A stretch of 64,000 nucleotides of DNA from Akanthomyces muscarius (lineage: Eukaryota; Ascomycota; Sordariomycetes; Hypocreales; Cordycipitaceae), in NCBI RefSeq assembly GCF_028009165.1, contig NC_079243.1:1178001-1242000 (forward strand). The letters run 5' to 3'. The notes beneath the pieces are model-generated. The model saw nothing but the letters and a program-made list of their open reading frames with translations, was not told where the DNA came from and did not search any database. Of the stretch, positions 43,553-55,363 are shown piece by piece. Both the position numbers and the translations under genes were made by a program. The number at the start of each line of letters is the position of its first letter. Position 1 is the stretch's first letter.

Positions 43553-44056
43553 AAAATAGATTTTCGGGTTTTGCTCTTGGTGTAATAAAAATAGACGAGG
43601 CCAACATTGTAATGCAAAGGATAATTTCAAAACTTCTAGACAATATTCAGGCTATGGGTATTGAGGACAGAGGAAAAGTTTCGAGTTTGGCTCTTGGTGT
43701 AATAAATGTAGACGAGGCCATCATTGTAATACAACGGATAATTCCAAAACTTCTAAAAAATATTCAAGTCTCCATGGTTGTTGTTAAAAACGGAGGAAAT
43801 GTTTTATGAAATTTAAATTTTTTTTTTTGGGATTTCGAAGTTGGCTCTTGGTGTAATAAAATAAGCGACGCTATCAAAGTAGAAAGGATAATTCCAAAAC
43901 TTCTAAACAATATCCTAGTCTCTACGGTTTTTAACAACGAGTGGAAAGGTTTCGTAAGAATAGATTTTCGGGCGCCGCTCTTCGTGTAGTAAAAAATATA
44001 TACAGACGCCATTAGCGTAATATAGGGGATAATCCCAAAATTTCAAAGCAATAACA
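43553..44056. repeat. Four degenerate direct repeats between convergent genes
   Basis: Four units of about 117 to 154 bases follow one another. Each begins near GCTCTTGGTGTAATAAA (43573, 43690, 43844, and a diverged form at 43977) and has a second block like GGATAATTCCAAAACTTCT (43619, 43737, 43886, 44026). Units one and four also share an ATAGATTTTCGGG lead-in. The stretch is AT-rich and lies between the 3' ends of the helicase and the desaturase. The units contain AATAAA-like and TTCTAAA motifs. I do not know the element. No long open frame or terminal inverted repeat is seen. Confidence 0.75.
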
Positions 44057-44082
44057 ATTCATAATCTCTCCAAGATCTCTAT

Positions 44083-46252
44083 TTAGTGCAGCCCGCTCTC
44101 GCCCGTCTCTGCCATGTACTTTTGGCAGCTGACGAGAATGCGAACCTGCTCGCCGATTTCGTCCAAACGACCGAGTACTTTTTTGTTGCCGTCTGTAAAG
44201 TTCATAATGGCATACGGAATGCCCGTCTCGTCGCAAAACTGCCTGACCATGGTCTGTGCCTTGCGCAAGTTGTGTCGGGGCATGCGCGGAAACAGATGGT
44301 GGACAGCCTGGAACTGCAATCCGCCGTGGATAAAGTCCAGCCAGGCGGGGCAGTCGACGTCCATGGTGGTGCGAAGCTGGCGCTGGGGAAAGGACTCGTC
44401 CTCGTCGAGGTGGGCCGTCGACATGCCCCAGTGGGAGAGGGTGATTTGGACGTGCAGCGGCATGGTGATGATGTGGGAGACGAGCACGTAGAGGACACGC
44501 GTGGTCCAGTCGGGGAGCGTGCGCCACAACAGCATGTAGCCAAAGAGGAACCAGTAGCAGGCCATGAAGGAAATCTCGGTCGGGCGAATCCACCAGGCCT
44601 TGCTGCCGCCGAGCTGCGATGACCTGCAGAGGACATGGATCCAGGAGAGGAGGTAGAGGTTGAAGCGGGCGATGCCCATGACGGGGTAGTAGGTGTACTT
44701 TTGCCAGGGGACGAGCACCTCGGCGGCCTTGTCCCAGACAAAGGTAAAGTCGTAGTAGGTAGAGCGCAGCGATGAAAAGAAAGAGGGGCAGGTGGCGAAC
44801 AAGGGAACGTTTTGAATATCGGGGTCATGTTCCTAGAGAGAGAGTGTTAGGAGAGGAAGCGATCAAGATGGTTGGTGTGCTTACAGGTTGGTTGGTAATG
44901 AGGTGGTGAACATTGTGGCTGCTCTTCCACCAGCCAATGGAAAGGCCACAGCAAAAGTCGGCAATAAACATGCCAATCAGAGTATCAACCTCGAAAATCT
45001 GGGTAATGGCCCGATGGCCAGCATCGTGGGCTGTAAACATGATTTGGTGCTATAAGTTTGTAAGCGGAGGTCCACGGACCCTGTCCAGTGCCTTAAAACA
45101 TACCCAGAATAGCCCGAGGAAAAAGGCCGACACAAGATACCAGGTCTTGTAGAGCGCAAACATGGACATGACAAAGAGCGTAGTATAGCGCGCCATTTCC
45201 TTGGCATACTCGAAATACGGGCACTCGTACAGTCCCTGCGCATCAACTTGCTCATGGAGCTTCATGTACTTTGCCGTAATAGCGAGTTGCACGTCCTGAT
45301 CCAGCGATGGATACTCATCCATGTCGGTCTCGCGCTGCTGCTGCATGGCCCATTGCGTGTACTGCTCGGGCGTCATGTGCTTGCGTCCGCGCGGCAGCAG
45401 ACGGGCGGCCTCGAGTGCCTTTTCGTCCTCGACGACGGGCGGCGGCAGCAGAGGCATAGCAGCAGCGCCGCTGGGGGATGGGCGGCGAGAGCACGATGTT
45501 GGCTTCAGCTGGCTGCCCGTCTGGAGACAGGCCTCGCCCGCGCCCGCGGACTTTTCGGATAGGGCGGCGACGCCAGGGACGGAATCGACGCCGACGCAGC
45601 CATCGACATCCTGGTCCAAGAGATGCTTCTCCGACAGGGCTGGAGTCGCATCTGCGGAGGGCGCGGACTTAACAGAGGGATCGCTCGATGATGCGGCCCT
45701 GATTGGTGGTGTCATGTTAGCCCAGGGACCCGTAGGCTTCCGGCCGATCCGAAAGGCCTTCATAGTCTGGACAGTATGGGCCGCATGGTATCTAATTAGA
45801 GAAAAAGGGAGGAGTCAGCCGCGATTTTCTCTCCGACAAATCATTGGAACTGCATGCATCTTGTCTGAGATCTGAAAGGGCGGGAAGCCTTTGCAGATTT
45901 CCCCACCAAGATTAAGCTTAAATCGGTGGTGAGTCCATTTTCGCGCCAGCCAAAATTAGAGGCCATTCCGAAACAGTAGGCTGACACCACCTGACAGAAA
46001 ACACTGCGACAAGCAGATGCGCAATGGGAGGATGCAGGGGCAGCGATTGGGAAACAAGAGTAGGATTATTTACAGGGTGATTTCGCTCGTCGCATCTCTG
46101 CCAATCATGTGTCGGATGGCCAGGTCACCACCGGGATGAACACGCAGCCACGAGTTGAGCCGCAGCACATGGTCCTGGAAGATGACGACGGCGTCGCCAT
46201 TGGCCACCATTGCCTCGATGGCCGGCCGGGACAGGACGGTATCACGCCCCAT
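44083..46252 (-). CDS. Delta8 sphingolipid desaturase with N-terminal cytochrome b5 domain
   Basis: This ER membrane enzyme introduces the Delta8 double bond in the sphingoid base of fungal glucosylceramides. The exons are 46252-46074, 45791-45104, 45049-44885 and 44832-44083, giving 593 residues. The b5 domain has HPGGD at 39-43 and continues into YHAAHTVQTM across intron 1. The three His boxes are HDAGH (297-301), HNVHH (334-338) and QAVHH (519-523); the Gln in the third box is typical of front-end, b5-fused desaturases. Hydrophobic segments flank the boxes. Intron 1 is long (282 nt); the others are 52-54 nt, and intron 2 removal creates WHQIMFTAHDAGH, a strong family match. An insert of about 80 residues rich in Ala, Pro and Ser follows the b5 domain. 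A fatty-acid Delta6-type enzyme is less likely in this fungal group. Confidence 0.88.
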
Positions 46253-48299
46253 GGTGGAGGTTGTGTATTATTTTTTCGAATCACAAACGAGTGAGGGATT
46301 ATTTTTTCGTCGAGGAGCAAACAATGTGTCGCAAATGTCGAGTCGTTTGTCGGTCGTTTAGGCGCCGACTATATCCTGGCAAAGGAGTGTCGAATGGAGA
46401 AGGAGGGGGAAAAAAGGTTGGAAAGAGAACGGAAGATTTTTCTACAATGAAGAGGAGAGAAGGAGAAAGAGGCGTGGACATGGCGAAGCAAAGCCTCTTA
46501 CGAGACAGGACGACACGACACGCAACTGGACCCCCTTCTTCTTCCAAGGAGGCGAGAGCGCCAGCCAGAAAAGTCACTTCCCACTTTCCAAACGGAACGG
46601 CAAACTGCAGGGCCGAGAGCCAAACACGCTGCGACTGGCACCACAAGCTACGACAAAGGCACCACAGGGCCAGAAGAGGAAGCGAGCCAACCGATCCCTG
46701 GGTCATGGACCACGGGCTGACCATGCTAAGAATAAAATTGAGGGGCAAACACCACGCTGGGCTGCCTCTCGCTCAAAGGGACCAGAAAAGGGCACCCCAC
46801 GAACAGCCAATCTCTGTCGGCCGTGCAGCAGAAATATCCACGCCACGAACGGGACGGGGTCCTGGTGGCTCTCCAGGGGACACGCAGAACATGCACACAA
46901 ACCAGGGCAGGAGGAGGCTACGAGGCCACCGAGGGTCACAGAAGGAAAAGAACGGGGCGCCCAGTTCCGCACAGCTGAGATTGTTTGATCCAGGAACCAG
47001 TTAAAACTGGGAAGAACAAGGTTTAATCTGAATTGGGATAAACGCGCGTCCCCAGCTTGGCTTCGAATGGACTTCGCGAAGCGGAGCTGACATGGACAAG
47101 GGAAGCTACTGGTAGATGACTAGCAACTAATCTGCACTGGTAGGACCCTGAGCCAGACACGCCGGACCCTTTTGACCAAACCAAGGGGACCGGACTTTTG
47201 GAACCAGTCCCGTGCCAGTCCCATCATCACCACCGACGCACCCAAGGACGGGACAGGAGAAATCATCGTGCCGCGTGGCCGGGACCCAGGATTGCGAATC
47301 TGACTTTTGTTTCGCCCTGCTGGTTTTACTGATTAAAAGCGGTTGTTTTCGGTCCTTTGGGCGGCCTCGACGTCGCCGACTCATGTGCTCCGTACCTGAT
47401 GAGCTAGTCAGAAGCCAAGAGATTTTTTACTATGGGGATGGGGCGTCGAGAAGAAACATTGGAGGCGGACGCTTGACGTATTGTTTTTTCTCTGCATTGG
47501 CACAAAAAAAAAAAACAAGTCCACAAGTACGGAGGAGGAGGATCTTTTGGGTGCCGCGCCACTAGCAAGGCAAAAAGTAAGAACGTGTTCAGAGTGAGAT
47601 GGTGATGCGCCTGGCTGATGCGAGCACCACACACAGCTGGGCTGTGACGTAGCTAGGTAGGGACGTGGCGGCGGCGGGAAGAATAAGCCGCCGCTAAGCA
47701 AAGACATTTCACTTTTTTATTTCAGACCTTCTCTCGCAGAGACGTATATCCAGCTACATTGTGGCTTGAGCACTTGGCTATATTAGTTGCACATTTCTGC
47801 GGTGCCATGTAGACAGACCGAAGCCTTTAACTCGGGCGTCGCATATCAACTCGTACATACAAGCGGCCGGAGCACGCCGCACGGAGCAGGCATGGGGGTC
47901 AGAGGAACAGCAGCCAGCCAGAGTGGATGCGTTTCTCTTGCCTTGGCGCATGCGGAGCCTCGAGAAGCCGGCATCAATGTGGTCTGCCCGTCTGTCCCCT
48001 TTATTACTATTGATTGGAGAGGGGCAATGAGATTGGCTTCCCGCCGGGGGGGAGGCTTGGTTACACCCGTCCTGTTGGATTTGATCCAAGACGAATACCG
48101 AGCAGCCGCAGAAGAGAATCAACAAGGAAAGAAAAAAGAAAAAGAAAAAACGGTCAGTTACAAAGGAAAAAGAATGACGAGCATTGGTCGTACCTAATCC
48201 GATGGCGCTTACTGTGCACTGCCTCGATTTATTTTTGGGCCATCTACATACCTAGGCATCGTTTGGATGCCCTCCTTGCCTCCTCAACAAGCTAGGCCA
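46253..48299. other. Intergenic, gene-poor 2 kb
   Basis: The left edge is the desaturase promoter. Long plus-strand frames at 46210-47004 and others at 47200-48200 have biased composition and no domain, so I do not call genes. A poly-A run lies at about 47510. Confidence 0.45.
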
Positions 48300-48650
48300 C
48301 TATGCTTTTTTCTCCCAAGGGCCGAGTTCTTCTGTGGAGGTGGAGATGGCGTCTCCCAAAAGTCCCTGCAACGGTTTTTCCCCCTTCTTGTCGCTGTCGT
48401 GGACTAGGTAGTTAGTCGTTTCCTTGACAAAAGTCTCCATCGCCTCGACCCCCTTCCAGCCACTGCGCCAGGATGAAACCGAATAAAAAAAATTACAGCA
48501 ATCCGCTAGTTTTGCGCCACGCGCGCGCCTCGTTTTTTTCTGCAATCCTGCCAGCGGCCTTGGCCGGGGCGTCGACCTGCCCAAACTGGTCATCGTCACC
48601 CGAAGGACTGCGCCACCACCAGGGGGGCAAGCAGCCACTGCATGACCTGT
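48300..48650 (-). CDS. Putative small spliced gene, 3' exon convincing
   Basis: A minus-strand exon from 48462 to the stop at 48300-48302 reads as balanced, Lys/Glu-rich protein (VEAMETFVKETTNYLVHDSD, then GEKPLQGLLGDA) and follows a polypyrimidine tract ending GGCGCAG, an excellent 3' splice site. The 5' part is uncertain. A donor-like GGTGAC near 48596 after an ATG at 48641-48639 (MQWLLAPLVVAQSFG) gives a short hydrophobic start. The bases between can also be read as DDDQFGQVDAPAKAAGR, so the first intron may instead lie further upstream. I do not recognise the product. The coordinates cover the likely extent only. Confidence 0.35.
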   Translation of the reverse strand, partial: TGHAVAACPPGGGAVLRVTMTSLGRSTPRPRPLAGLQKKTRRARGAKLADCCNFFYSVSSWRSGWKGVEAMETFVKETTNYLVHDSDKKGEKPLQGLLGDAISTSTEELGPWEKKA

Positions 48651-49311
48651 ACGACAATGGTCTCGGTTCAATTGATTAGCTCACACATTTTCTTATTTGA
48701 TGTAATATACAGAGTATGCATGCATGCTGATGTTACTCTGGCGCATTATCAAATATTAAAATGGGCTCACGTGTCTGCATCTTCACCTTGCAAAAATATA
48801 AAAAGGCCAGCTGTCCTGCACAGCATGCAGTGGGCGGCGCCCGAGGCTGCGCTAGAGCACACCACGCCTGCATGACGTGGCGCAGGTACAGCATGCATGC
48901 TACAGGTCACGTCGTGTGTTGATATTACCGCGCACGCTATCCGTATTACCACATCTATTGCCGTCTTACCTGTTGCACGACACGCAAAACACGTGCGTCA
49001 GGTACCAAGAGATTCTACTCATTTCATTCTATTTTCCATTTAACATCTCATTGGATAGCTCATTTGATATCCCTTTTGGCAAATCTTTGGGCATCTCATT
49101 TGGTATTCATTGGTATTTCATTCATGGTATATAGTTTCCTTACTATGCCAGACAAAGCAAAGACGGCCGCGACAAAGGAAAAAGAAAAGACACAAAAAAT
49201 CCCAGTCTTTCCAGAAAATCATGTAGAATCAAATACCCGATGCATCATCCCATGTAAAGTTCGTAACAATCCGCGTCGTTCGTTGAAAAAGGTCATTCTC
49301 ACATGACTCGC
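48651..49311. other. Intergenic, AT-rich
   Basis: It is AT-rich with repeated CTCATTTGATAT-like steps near 49035-49110. No gene is seen. Confidence 0.5.
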
Positions 49312-50841
49312 TTACGCAGCAACGGCGTTGGTGGTGGTGGGCAGAGGAGTCTTTTCGTCAATGTTGAGGGCGTCAACAGCCTTGGCAGTCGCGGCCAACT
49401 CGCCGTCGGTGCCGGCATCGACAAACGTCTCCTCCGACTTGACCGTAGCGTTGTCGGCGGCCTTGTCCTCGGCGGCGGCGGCGGCCTTCTCGTCCTCGTA
49501 CCAGGCCACCTTCTTCCCGCCGCGCATGTTGCCGTTGCGGTCGTACAGGCTGCGGGCGCGGATGTACGGGTCCAGCTTCCAGTAGTTGACGCACAGCTCC
49601 TTGGCCAGGCTGGCGCGCTCGGCGTTGATCTCGGGCGTCGACGCCTCAACCCACTTTCTCGTGGCAGCCTCGAACCTGTTGGCAATCTCCTGGCGCTCGG
49701 CCTGCAGGCGGTCGCGCGTGGCCGTGTCCTTCATGATGTCGTTCTCGCCCTCGACGGGCTCGACGTACTTGTACTCCCAGTCCAGGTCACCACCGAGCTC
49801 CTTGATGAGCCTGTCGGGCGCAATGTGGTTGGTGATGCCGTCGGCACCGTCGCGGCCGTTGGTGAAGTGCACCTTGCTGGCGACGACGGGGTCCAGCCAG
49901 CCGTGGATGATCTTCCAGACGCTCTTGAAGACCCACGGGGCGTTGTGCACAAGAATGACACCGAGCGACTCGGGGTAGTTGGCCTCGAAGGATTGGATAA
50001 TGTACTTGATGGGGACGTAGTCCAGGTTGGCCAGGGTGAAGCCGCTCAGGTCAAAAACGAGGCAGGCAGTCTCAATGGGAGGGTTGAGGACCATGCGACC
50101 AGTCTCAATGTTGTAGACGATGAAGCGCTCCAGAGACTCATTCTTGCCATCAAACGGCTTGTGCAGGCGGGCGCGGACGTAGCTGATGGGACGGCCCTCC
50201 TTGTCGGTGCCGTGGAGGAAACCCTTGCCCATGCGAAGCTGGCGCATAAAGTCGTGGGCGAGGACCTTGGTGTTGGGGTCGGAGCTCTTCTCATCGCGAG
50301 CGCCGCCAGCCTCACCATTGTACATGATGTCAGAGTCCACCTTGGACTTGGATGTGCGCCAGTCCATGGCGGAGAACATCATGATGATACCCTTGTCAAC
50401 CTCCCACTTGCGGGCACGCAGGAAGCGCAGCGCGAGGGCGTCAGGGTGATCATGCTTGACAGCCTCGAGGATCATGGCACGCGCAGACTCGGCAGAGTGC
50501 TTGCTGAGCATCTCCATGAACTGCTTGCGCAGACCAAACTTGTCATTCTCGTCGGCGGCACCGAGGCCGAGTTGCTTCTCAACAAGGGCGATGGCATTGG
50601 TGTCCTCGGCGCTGGCCTTCTTGCCGCCGCCAAAGAGGCCGAAGCGAGACTTTTGAACGGGCGCATTGGCCTGAGTGGCGCAATTCTTGAGCGCGGCCTG
50701 GACCTCGGGGTCCTTGGACTCGTACAGGTCATAGAGCTTGAAGATGGTGCCCCAGAACTGGCGGAGCTTGGCCTCCTGCTGGGTCGTCAGGTTGCCGACG
50801 TTGCCCTCGGGAATAGTGGTGGTGGCGGTGGTGGTGGACAT
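49312..50841 (-). CDS. Sec14-like (CRAL-TRIO) phosphatidylinositol transfer protein
   Basis: Sec14-type proteins exchange or present phosphatidylinositol and a second lipid and so regulate phosphoinositide signalling. This is a single exon of 509 residues. A CRAL-TRIO N-terminal segment has LRFLRARKWEVDKGIIMM. The lipid-binding lobe follows with GRPISYVRARLH, FDLSGFTLANLDYVPIKY, YPESLGVILVHNAPWVFKSVW and the floor/gate region (HFTNGRDGADGITNHIAPD). Landmarks such as PESL and NAPW are intact. The C-terminal 120 residues are charged and Ala-rich. No signal peptide or transmembrane segment is seen, so it is likely cytosolic or ER-associated. It resembles the fungal phosphatidylinositol transfer proteins of the Sfh5/Csr1 group rather than Sec14 itself, given the extended N-terminus. 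Its GC-biased codons leave the opposite strand open. Confidence 0.88.
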   Translation of the reverse strand: MSTTTATTTIPEGNVGNLTTQQEAKLRQFWGTIFKLYDLYESKDPEVQAALKNCATQANAPVQKSRFGLFGGGKKASAEDTNAIALVEKQLGLGAADENDKFGLRKQFMEMLSKHSAESARAMILEAVKHDHPDALALRFLRARKWEVDKGIIMMFSAMDWRTSKSKVDSDIMYNGEAGGARDEKSSDPNTKVLAHDFMRQLRMGKGFLHGTDKEGRPISYVRARLHKPFDGKNESLERFIVYNIETGRMVLNPPIETACLVFDLSGFTLANLDYVPIKYIIQSFEANYPESLGVILVHNAPWVFKSVWKIIHGWLDPVVASKVHFTNGRDGADGITNHIAPDRLIKELGGDLDWEYKYVEPVEGENDIMKDTATRDRLQAERQEIANRFEAATRKWVEASTPEINAERASLAKELCVNYWKLDPYIRARSLYDRNGNMRGGKKVAWYEDEKAAAAAEDKAADNATVKSEETFVDAGTDGELAATAKAVDALNIDEKTPLPTTTNAVAA

Positions 50842-52694
50842 GGTGGAGGATGTAGTTGGTTTGGTGGTGGGTATGGGTATCTAAGAACGGCGTTGCTGTC
50901 AACGGTCGAATGTAGCAAAACAACGATGATTCAACGGCGGTTCGCTGCGCACTTGGTGCTACGAATAGAAAAGTAACAGTTTAAGAAGAGGGAGAAGTAA
51001 TAGGCCGGTATAGACCAGAAGACTTCAACGGCACAAAAGCCAAAAAAGTCGCTGTGCGGGGTCAAGGCTAGCTTTATGACGATAGTAGCGTATAAGCTAG
51101 GTCTCGTCAAATTGCTCGCGAAAAAAAGATGCGGCCAAAGTGAAGTGAAGAGAAGCAAAGTAGAAGAAACCTTGCGCTGAAGAACCAAGAAATCTCGAGA
51201 GAATAGTCAACGGCGTCGTCGAGTAGATATACCCCAAGGAGGCTCACCGGGTGGATTCACGGAGCACGGAATCGGGGGGACTCCAACGGGTTGGCTGCCG
51301 AGGCCCCAACCGCAGCGAGTGGCATATGATGGGATCGTAAATTCGTAATGGCCCAGACAAAGCTTCCCCATGGGCGTTATTGGCTTGCCTGCGACCTGGT
51401 CCACCGGCTTGGACGCCACCCATTTGCCCAGAGCCTGGTTTAGCCTATACCACCCTGCGGAGGATTTGCCTGGTCATACGCGGGGGAGGTCGGGGGAGTG
51501 CGGGTGCATTGGTGGTGGGTTGGGGAAGCCCCGGAGCCCCAGGAAACCCAGGAAACCCAGGAAACCCAGGCTTTTGCCCCAGAGCGCCCACAGAGTTTGC
51601 GACGAGCTCCGACAGGCCCAGTAGGTCCTATGGCGAGTCTCGGATTGGAGTGCAGCAGTCAAGAGGCCCCAGGTTGGTGGGACTCGCTTGCGGATCCGTA
51701 CCCATACTGTCACAGCGTCGTCCTGAATTCCACGTCGGGGCGTGCGGCACTGATTTGGGGCCACCAACTGCGACCACACATGTAGCCGTGCATCCTGTAT
51801 TCGACACAGCTTCACAGCATACAGAGTTGCAGCCGTCGAAGATCGCTAGGCTGTGCATCGACCGAGGCTCCCTGTGGGGAATGTCTTTATCCTGTGCCCT
51901 ATCTTTCGGCGGTTAGCGTCTCGTGGCGGGCCAACAAAACTCGTGAAGCTGAGATGCGCAACCAAACCTGCAAGCCACTTGAGGGACGCACAGGGCTGCA
52001 CAACGCCACAGGGGCAACCTTCTGCATGTCTCGAATATTGAAAAGCATGTGCAAAAAAAGATTCTTGTTTCTCCTTTCTGCTTTTTTTTTTGCTTGTGAA
52101 ATGGTATCCTGGGAGGATGAAGACGGGACGAGGCATTGAGATGAAAAAAGCAGGTACGTGGTGTTGAGACACTGCAAACGCCCTGTGCGGTTGCACAAGC
52201 CTGGAAAGGTGCATAGGACATGTCCATCTTTAATCGCGATGTACTTGGAAATGTATGTACACAAACGGGAGAATCAAGCATAGACTCATTCTTTAAGCTT
52301 ACACAACGTAAAACTTTGTGCCAGCTATCACCAGGAATCCTGCCAGCTGGCGAGGTCGTTCGCCGTTTGCTAGTAGCTGACAGCACAATGCGGCGGCATC
52401 ATCCCCTCACGTCAACAACAACAACAACAACGCCAACATAAAGGCTACACCAATATTTCTCAGCGGCGGCATTGATTTCTCGGCTATAAACCGCTATTCG
52501 CCTCGCACTGGTGCTCGCAGGCACTCTCTCTCTTTACCAGGTATCGTCCAATCGAACCTATTGAAAGCGTTTCAGCCTTCACCAGGCACTGATCCTGGTA
52601 TCTCGTCAAACGAAAAGCCCGTCACGAACACAACGCTGTTTTCCTCTCAGAAAGCCTCGTCCGCCCGCGCTCGATTCAATACAAACAATCGACT
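50842..52694. other. Intergenic, 1.85 kb
   Basis: This holds the Sec14-like promoter and the SCP2 3' side. It includes a 9-bp minisatellite at 51537-51570 and a CAA run at about 52412-52431. A 178-codon frame at 51380-51916 spans the minisatellite and has no domain. I see no gene. Confidence 0.5.
51537..51570 (+). repeat. 9-bp minisatellite, CCCAGGAAA units
   Basis: Three exact copies of CCAGGAAAC and a partial fourth lie in an intergenic stretch. Confidence 0.75.
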
Positions 52695-53578
52695 CTACAG
52701 CTTGGCTTTGACGCGAATCACCTGCAGAATGGGCTGCAAAGCCATCGCCTTCATCAAATTGCCCTTGATCTTCAGCTTGCCCGTCATGAACAGGTTCTGT
52801 GGATTCGCCTGGCCCAAGAATAGCTTCGTAAAATTGTCTTCGTCAAGGACAACGGTAACTATAAGCCGGCTCGCTGTTAGCATTAAACGATACGCATCGA
52901 AAAAGAAAACAAAGTCGGCCAAGGCCCGGGTTTTCCTTTCTGTGCCTTGCGCATCCCTCCCCAGTAAATGCTGGTGGCCCTTGTTACCCCACGGCGCCAG
53001 CACCGCGACACACTTGACACTGTGGGGATCCCAGCAGATAAGATGTGCCATACTAATGCAAGCAGGGCCACCCATGCGGCTCTGTCATATTGCCATTCGG
53101 ATGCTGCTGCGGGGGCAGAGTCGGAGGTCTTACCGCTAGGTTTCTCACCAATGCCCTTACCCACGCGGCCAGTGGACTTTAGGTCAACGTGCCAGCTGTC
53201 CGTCACTCCCGAGTTTCCTTTGATGGTAAAGGCAAAGATGCCATTGCCTTTTTTGATGGCGTCCCTGACCTCGTCCGGGTTCTCCGACAGCTGCTCGTTG
53301 ATTACATCAAACAGCTGCGATGCCGGAATCTTTTCTGTTGGGGCACCGTTTCAGTTAGCCCGTCTTCACATGCCTCATCTCTATGCCGTCCAGCAAGATT
53401 CAAGCCCTAGGCCGAGCCGTCCTTGCGGACGCAAAGTTGGGGCACTTGCGCCACTAATAATAACTTGGTGGGTTCGCTATGTGGGAGGCAAGGAGGCACT
53501 AGCAGTGGCCTGCCCTGGGCGTTTTGCTGTCCGCTATCCACAGAAGGTAAGTTTAGACTTGCCATTGGAGACGCTCAT
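52695..53578 (-). CDS. SCP2 sterol-carrier-type protein with peroxisomal targeting signal
   Basis: SCP2-fold proteins bind fatty acyl or sterol ligands, usually in peroxisomes. The exons are 53578-53563, 53334-53134 and 52858-52695, giving 126 residues, the normal length of a single SCP2 domain. The core reads ASQLFDVINEQL, IKKGNGIFAFTIKG, SWHVDLK and LFMTGKLKIKGNLMKAM, the last being the family signature. The C-terminus is AKL, a PTS1 signal. Exon 1 is only 16 bases. Intron 1 (53335-53562) has a GC rather than GT donor, ATG|GCAAGT, and gives MSVSNEKIPASQLF, which fits the family; no GT donor fits the phase. Intron 2 is 275 nt, longer than its neighbours. A role in peroxisomal lipid handling follows from the family. 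Confidence 0.82.
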
Positions 53579-55363
53579 GACTGTAGTGAGTGTATGGTTC
53601 GTTGGGTCCGGTAGGACGGGACGTGAATTCCAGCAAGTGCGAGAAAAGTATGTTCTGTGACCTTTTGTCGCTGTGCATGCCCAGTCACTGAATCTTCCAT
53701 CACTAACTGGGACATAGCTCGCAACATATATGCCAAGCTGGTCGTCTAAATGCGCCTACTTGGACAGCTTCAGACGAGCCTCATGAGTATTGCAGCGAGC
53801 CGAATCCAAACCCCTCTCGACAAGCCAAACCATGCTCATAACCTCGGCATTCTCGCCAGCGTCCAACCGGCCCACGCTTATTTCTACTGGTTCCCCGCAA
53901 GAGCACCCATCTGTCTGCATGGTTCCCCGCACCCCAGAGCTAGCGGGGATAGCTGAAATGGCGAACAGGATTCGGGTCGCCAGCGCTCACTGGCTCGTTT
54001 CACTGGTCGCGGCCTTGGTGCCACACTTCAACTACTCCCCTATACCAGCATGGTAAATCGAGCTAGTAATATTGGTCAGGCCTGAGTCCTTCGTCGTATG
54101 TCGTATCGCCTCCACTTGCGCCGTTTATCGACATGGTCTGAATTACTAACTATGCGCCTATTAGCTGCCAAGCTGCGAACTGAAGAGAGCCATGGAGCCG
54201 AGCAAAATCCTCCCCGACGAGGGGTAGATCCTTTGCCACCGCATCTGCTAGTCAAACCAGTCAATAGTGACTCGTTTCCGATTTTCGCCATTCATTATCG
54301 AACTTGTGGGGATTTCTCAAGCGCAACCAGTTGAGGCTTTCAAAAAGACTGGAGAAATCCGGTGTCTTGCTGCACAAATGCAAGGAATGGATTCTCTAGC
54401 CTATGCGTGCTCGTTTCCTCGCTTTAAGCTATTTCGATCGCAGCTAGAAAGCGATGCTTCAGCGGACATCTTACGTCACAGAAAGGAACTGTAACGACAT
54501 CTCACGCTAGTGCGCAAATCTCTCGTCTCTCTGTTGCGATCTTCGAAATATCCCCTAAGCGATGCCAGCCCCGAACTTTAAAGTGCATTAATGACAACAT
54601 ACTCATGACTAAAGTCCACACTGTATCTTCTGCTGCGCTTAACCGCTGTGCGATGTGCACCGTCAAATGTGACACCAGGGAGACCGAAAATAACGCTGTG
54701 TAGTACCACAGTGCGAGCTGAACTGTCCACACAGTCTTCCACTGTGCATTAAAAGCTCTTCTTTCTGTCGGTAACAAAAAAGGGGGAAGTAAGGCGGTCC
54801 TGTACATTTCTTGGTCAAACAGATACAACCGAACTTGACACATTCTTTTAAGAATGCATCAAGCCACACGCTACCGCGCCGCCGCAGCGACGCTCACATA
54901 GGACAGCAGCACGCAAGAGGTACCGGTATTGTACTCGGTACACATCTTGATACATGCGAAGAGCCCTTGCCTGTTGCGAACTGCCATGGGCAACAGTTTT
55001 TGGCGTCTTGACTCTTAGTGACTTTGAATATCCCGACGTGCATCGTTGGATTCTTTCATGCCGCGTTATGTCGACTATGCCACTTGCGGCTGCTTCCCGA
55101 AAGCCCGTCAGCTGAGATTCAGCTACACGGCTAGTGAAGGCATTGCCGTTCTTTTTACGCAACTTAAAAAATATGCTTGCAGGAACAGATGGATTGGGCC
55201 AAGTATTGGATCTGTACAACCACGTGGCGCAGTTTTTTTGCGACGACCCGGTCGATGACCCGCGGTATAAATCCATCAGCACCATGCACATTCAGAATGC
55301 GGTGTATTTTCCCCCATTTGCCCAATCCAATCACAAAACGAGTAAATATATATCAAAAGGGCC
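53579..55363. other. Intergenic, 1.8 kb, divergent promoter region
   Basis: The SCP2 and sulfotransferase-like genes point away from each other across it. A minus-strand frame at 54502-54843 with hydrophobic patches has no recognised family. I see no gene. Confidence 0.5.

Noticed and set aside
46210..47004. 264-codon plus-strand frame
   Set aside because: It starts inside the desaturase first exon on the opposite strand, is Arg/Gly/Lys-biased, and shows no domain or promoter.
49303..50976. 557-codon plus-strand open frame
   Set aside because: It is the exact antisense shadow of the Sec14-like gene, whose GC-rich third positions remove stops on the other strand. Its translation is Val/Leu/Gly/Asp-biased and has no domain.
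51380..51916. 178-codon plus-strand frame
   Set aside because: It spans a 9-bp minisatellite that creates Gly-Asn-Pro repeats, and has no family resemblance.
52561..53660. Plus-strand frames of 192 and 230 codons
   Set aside because: They are antisense to the SCP2 gene and its introns.
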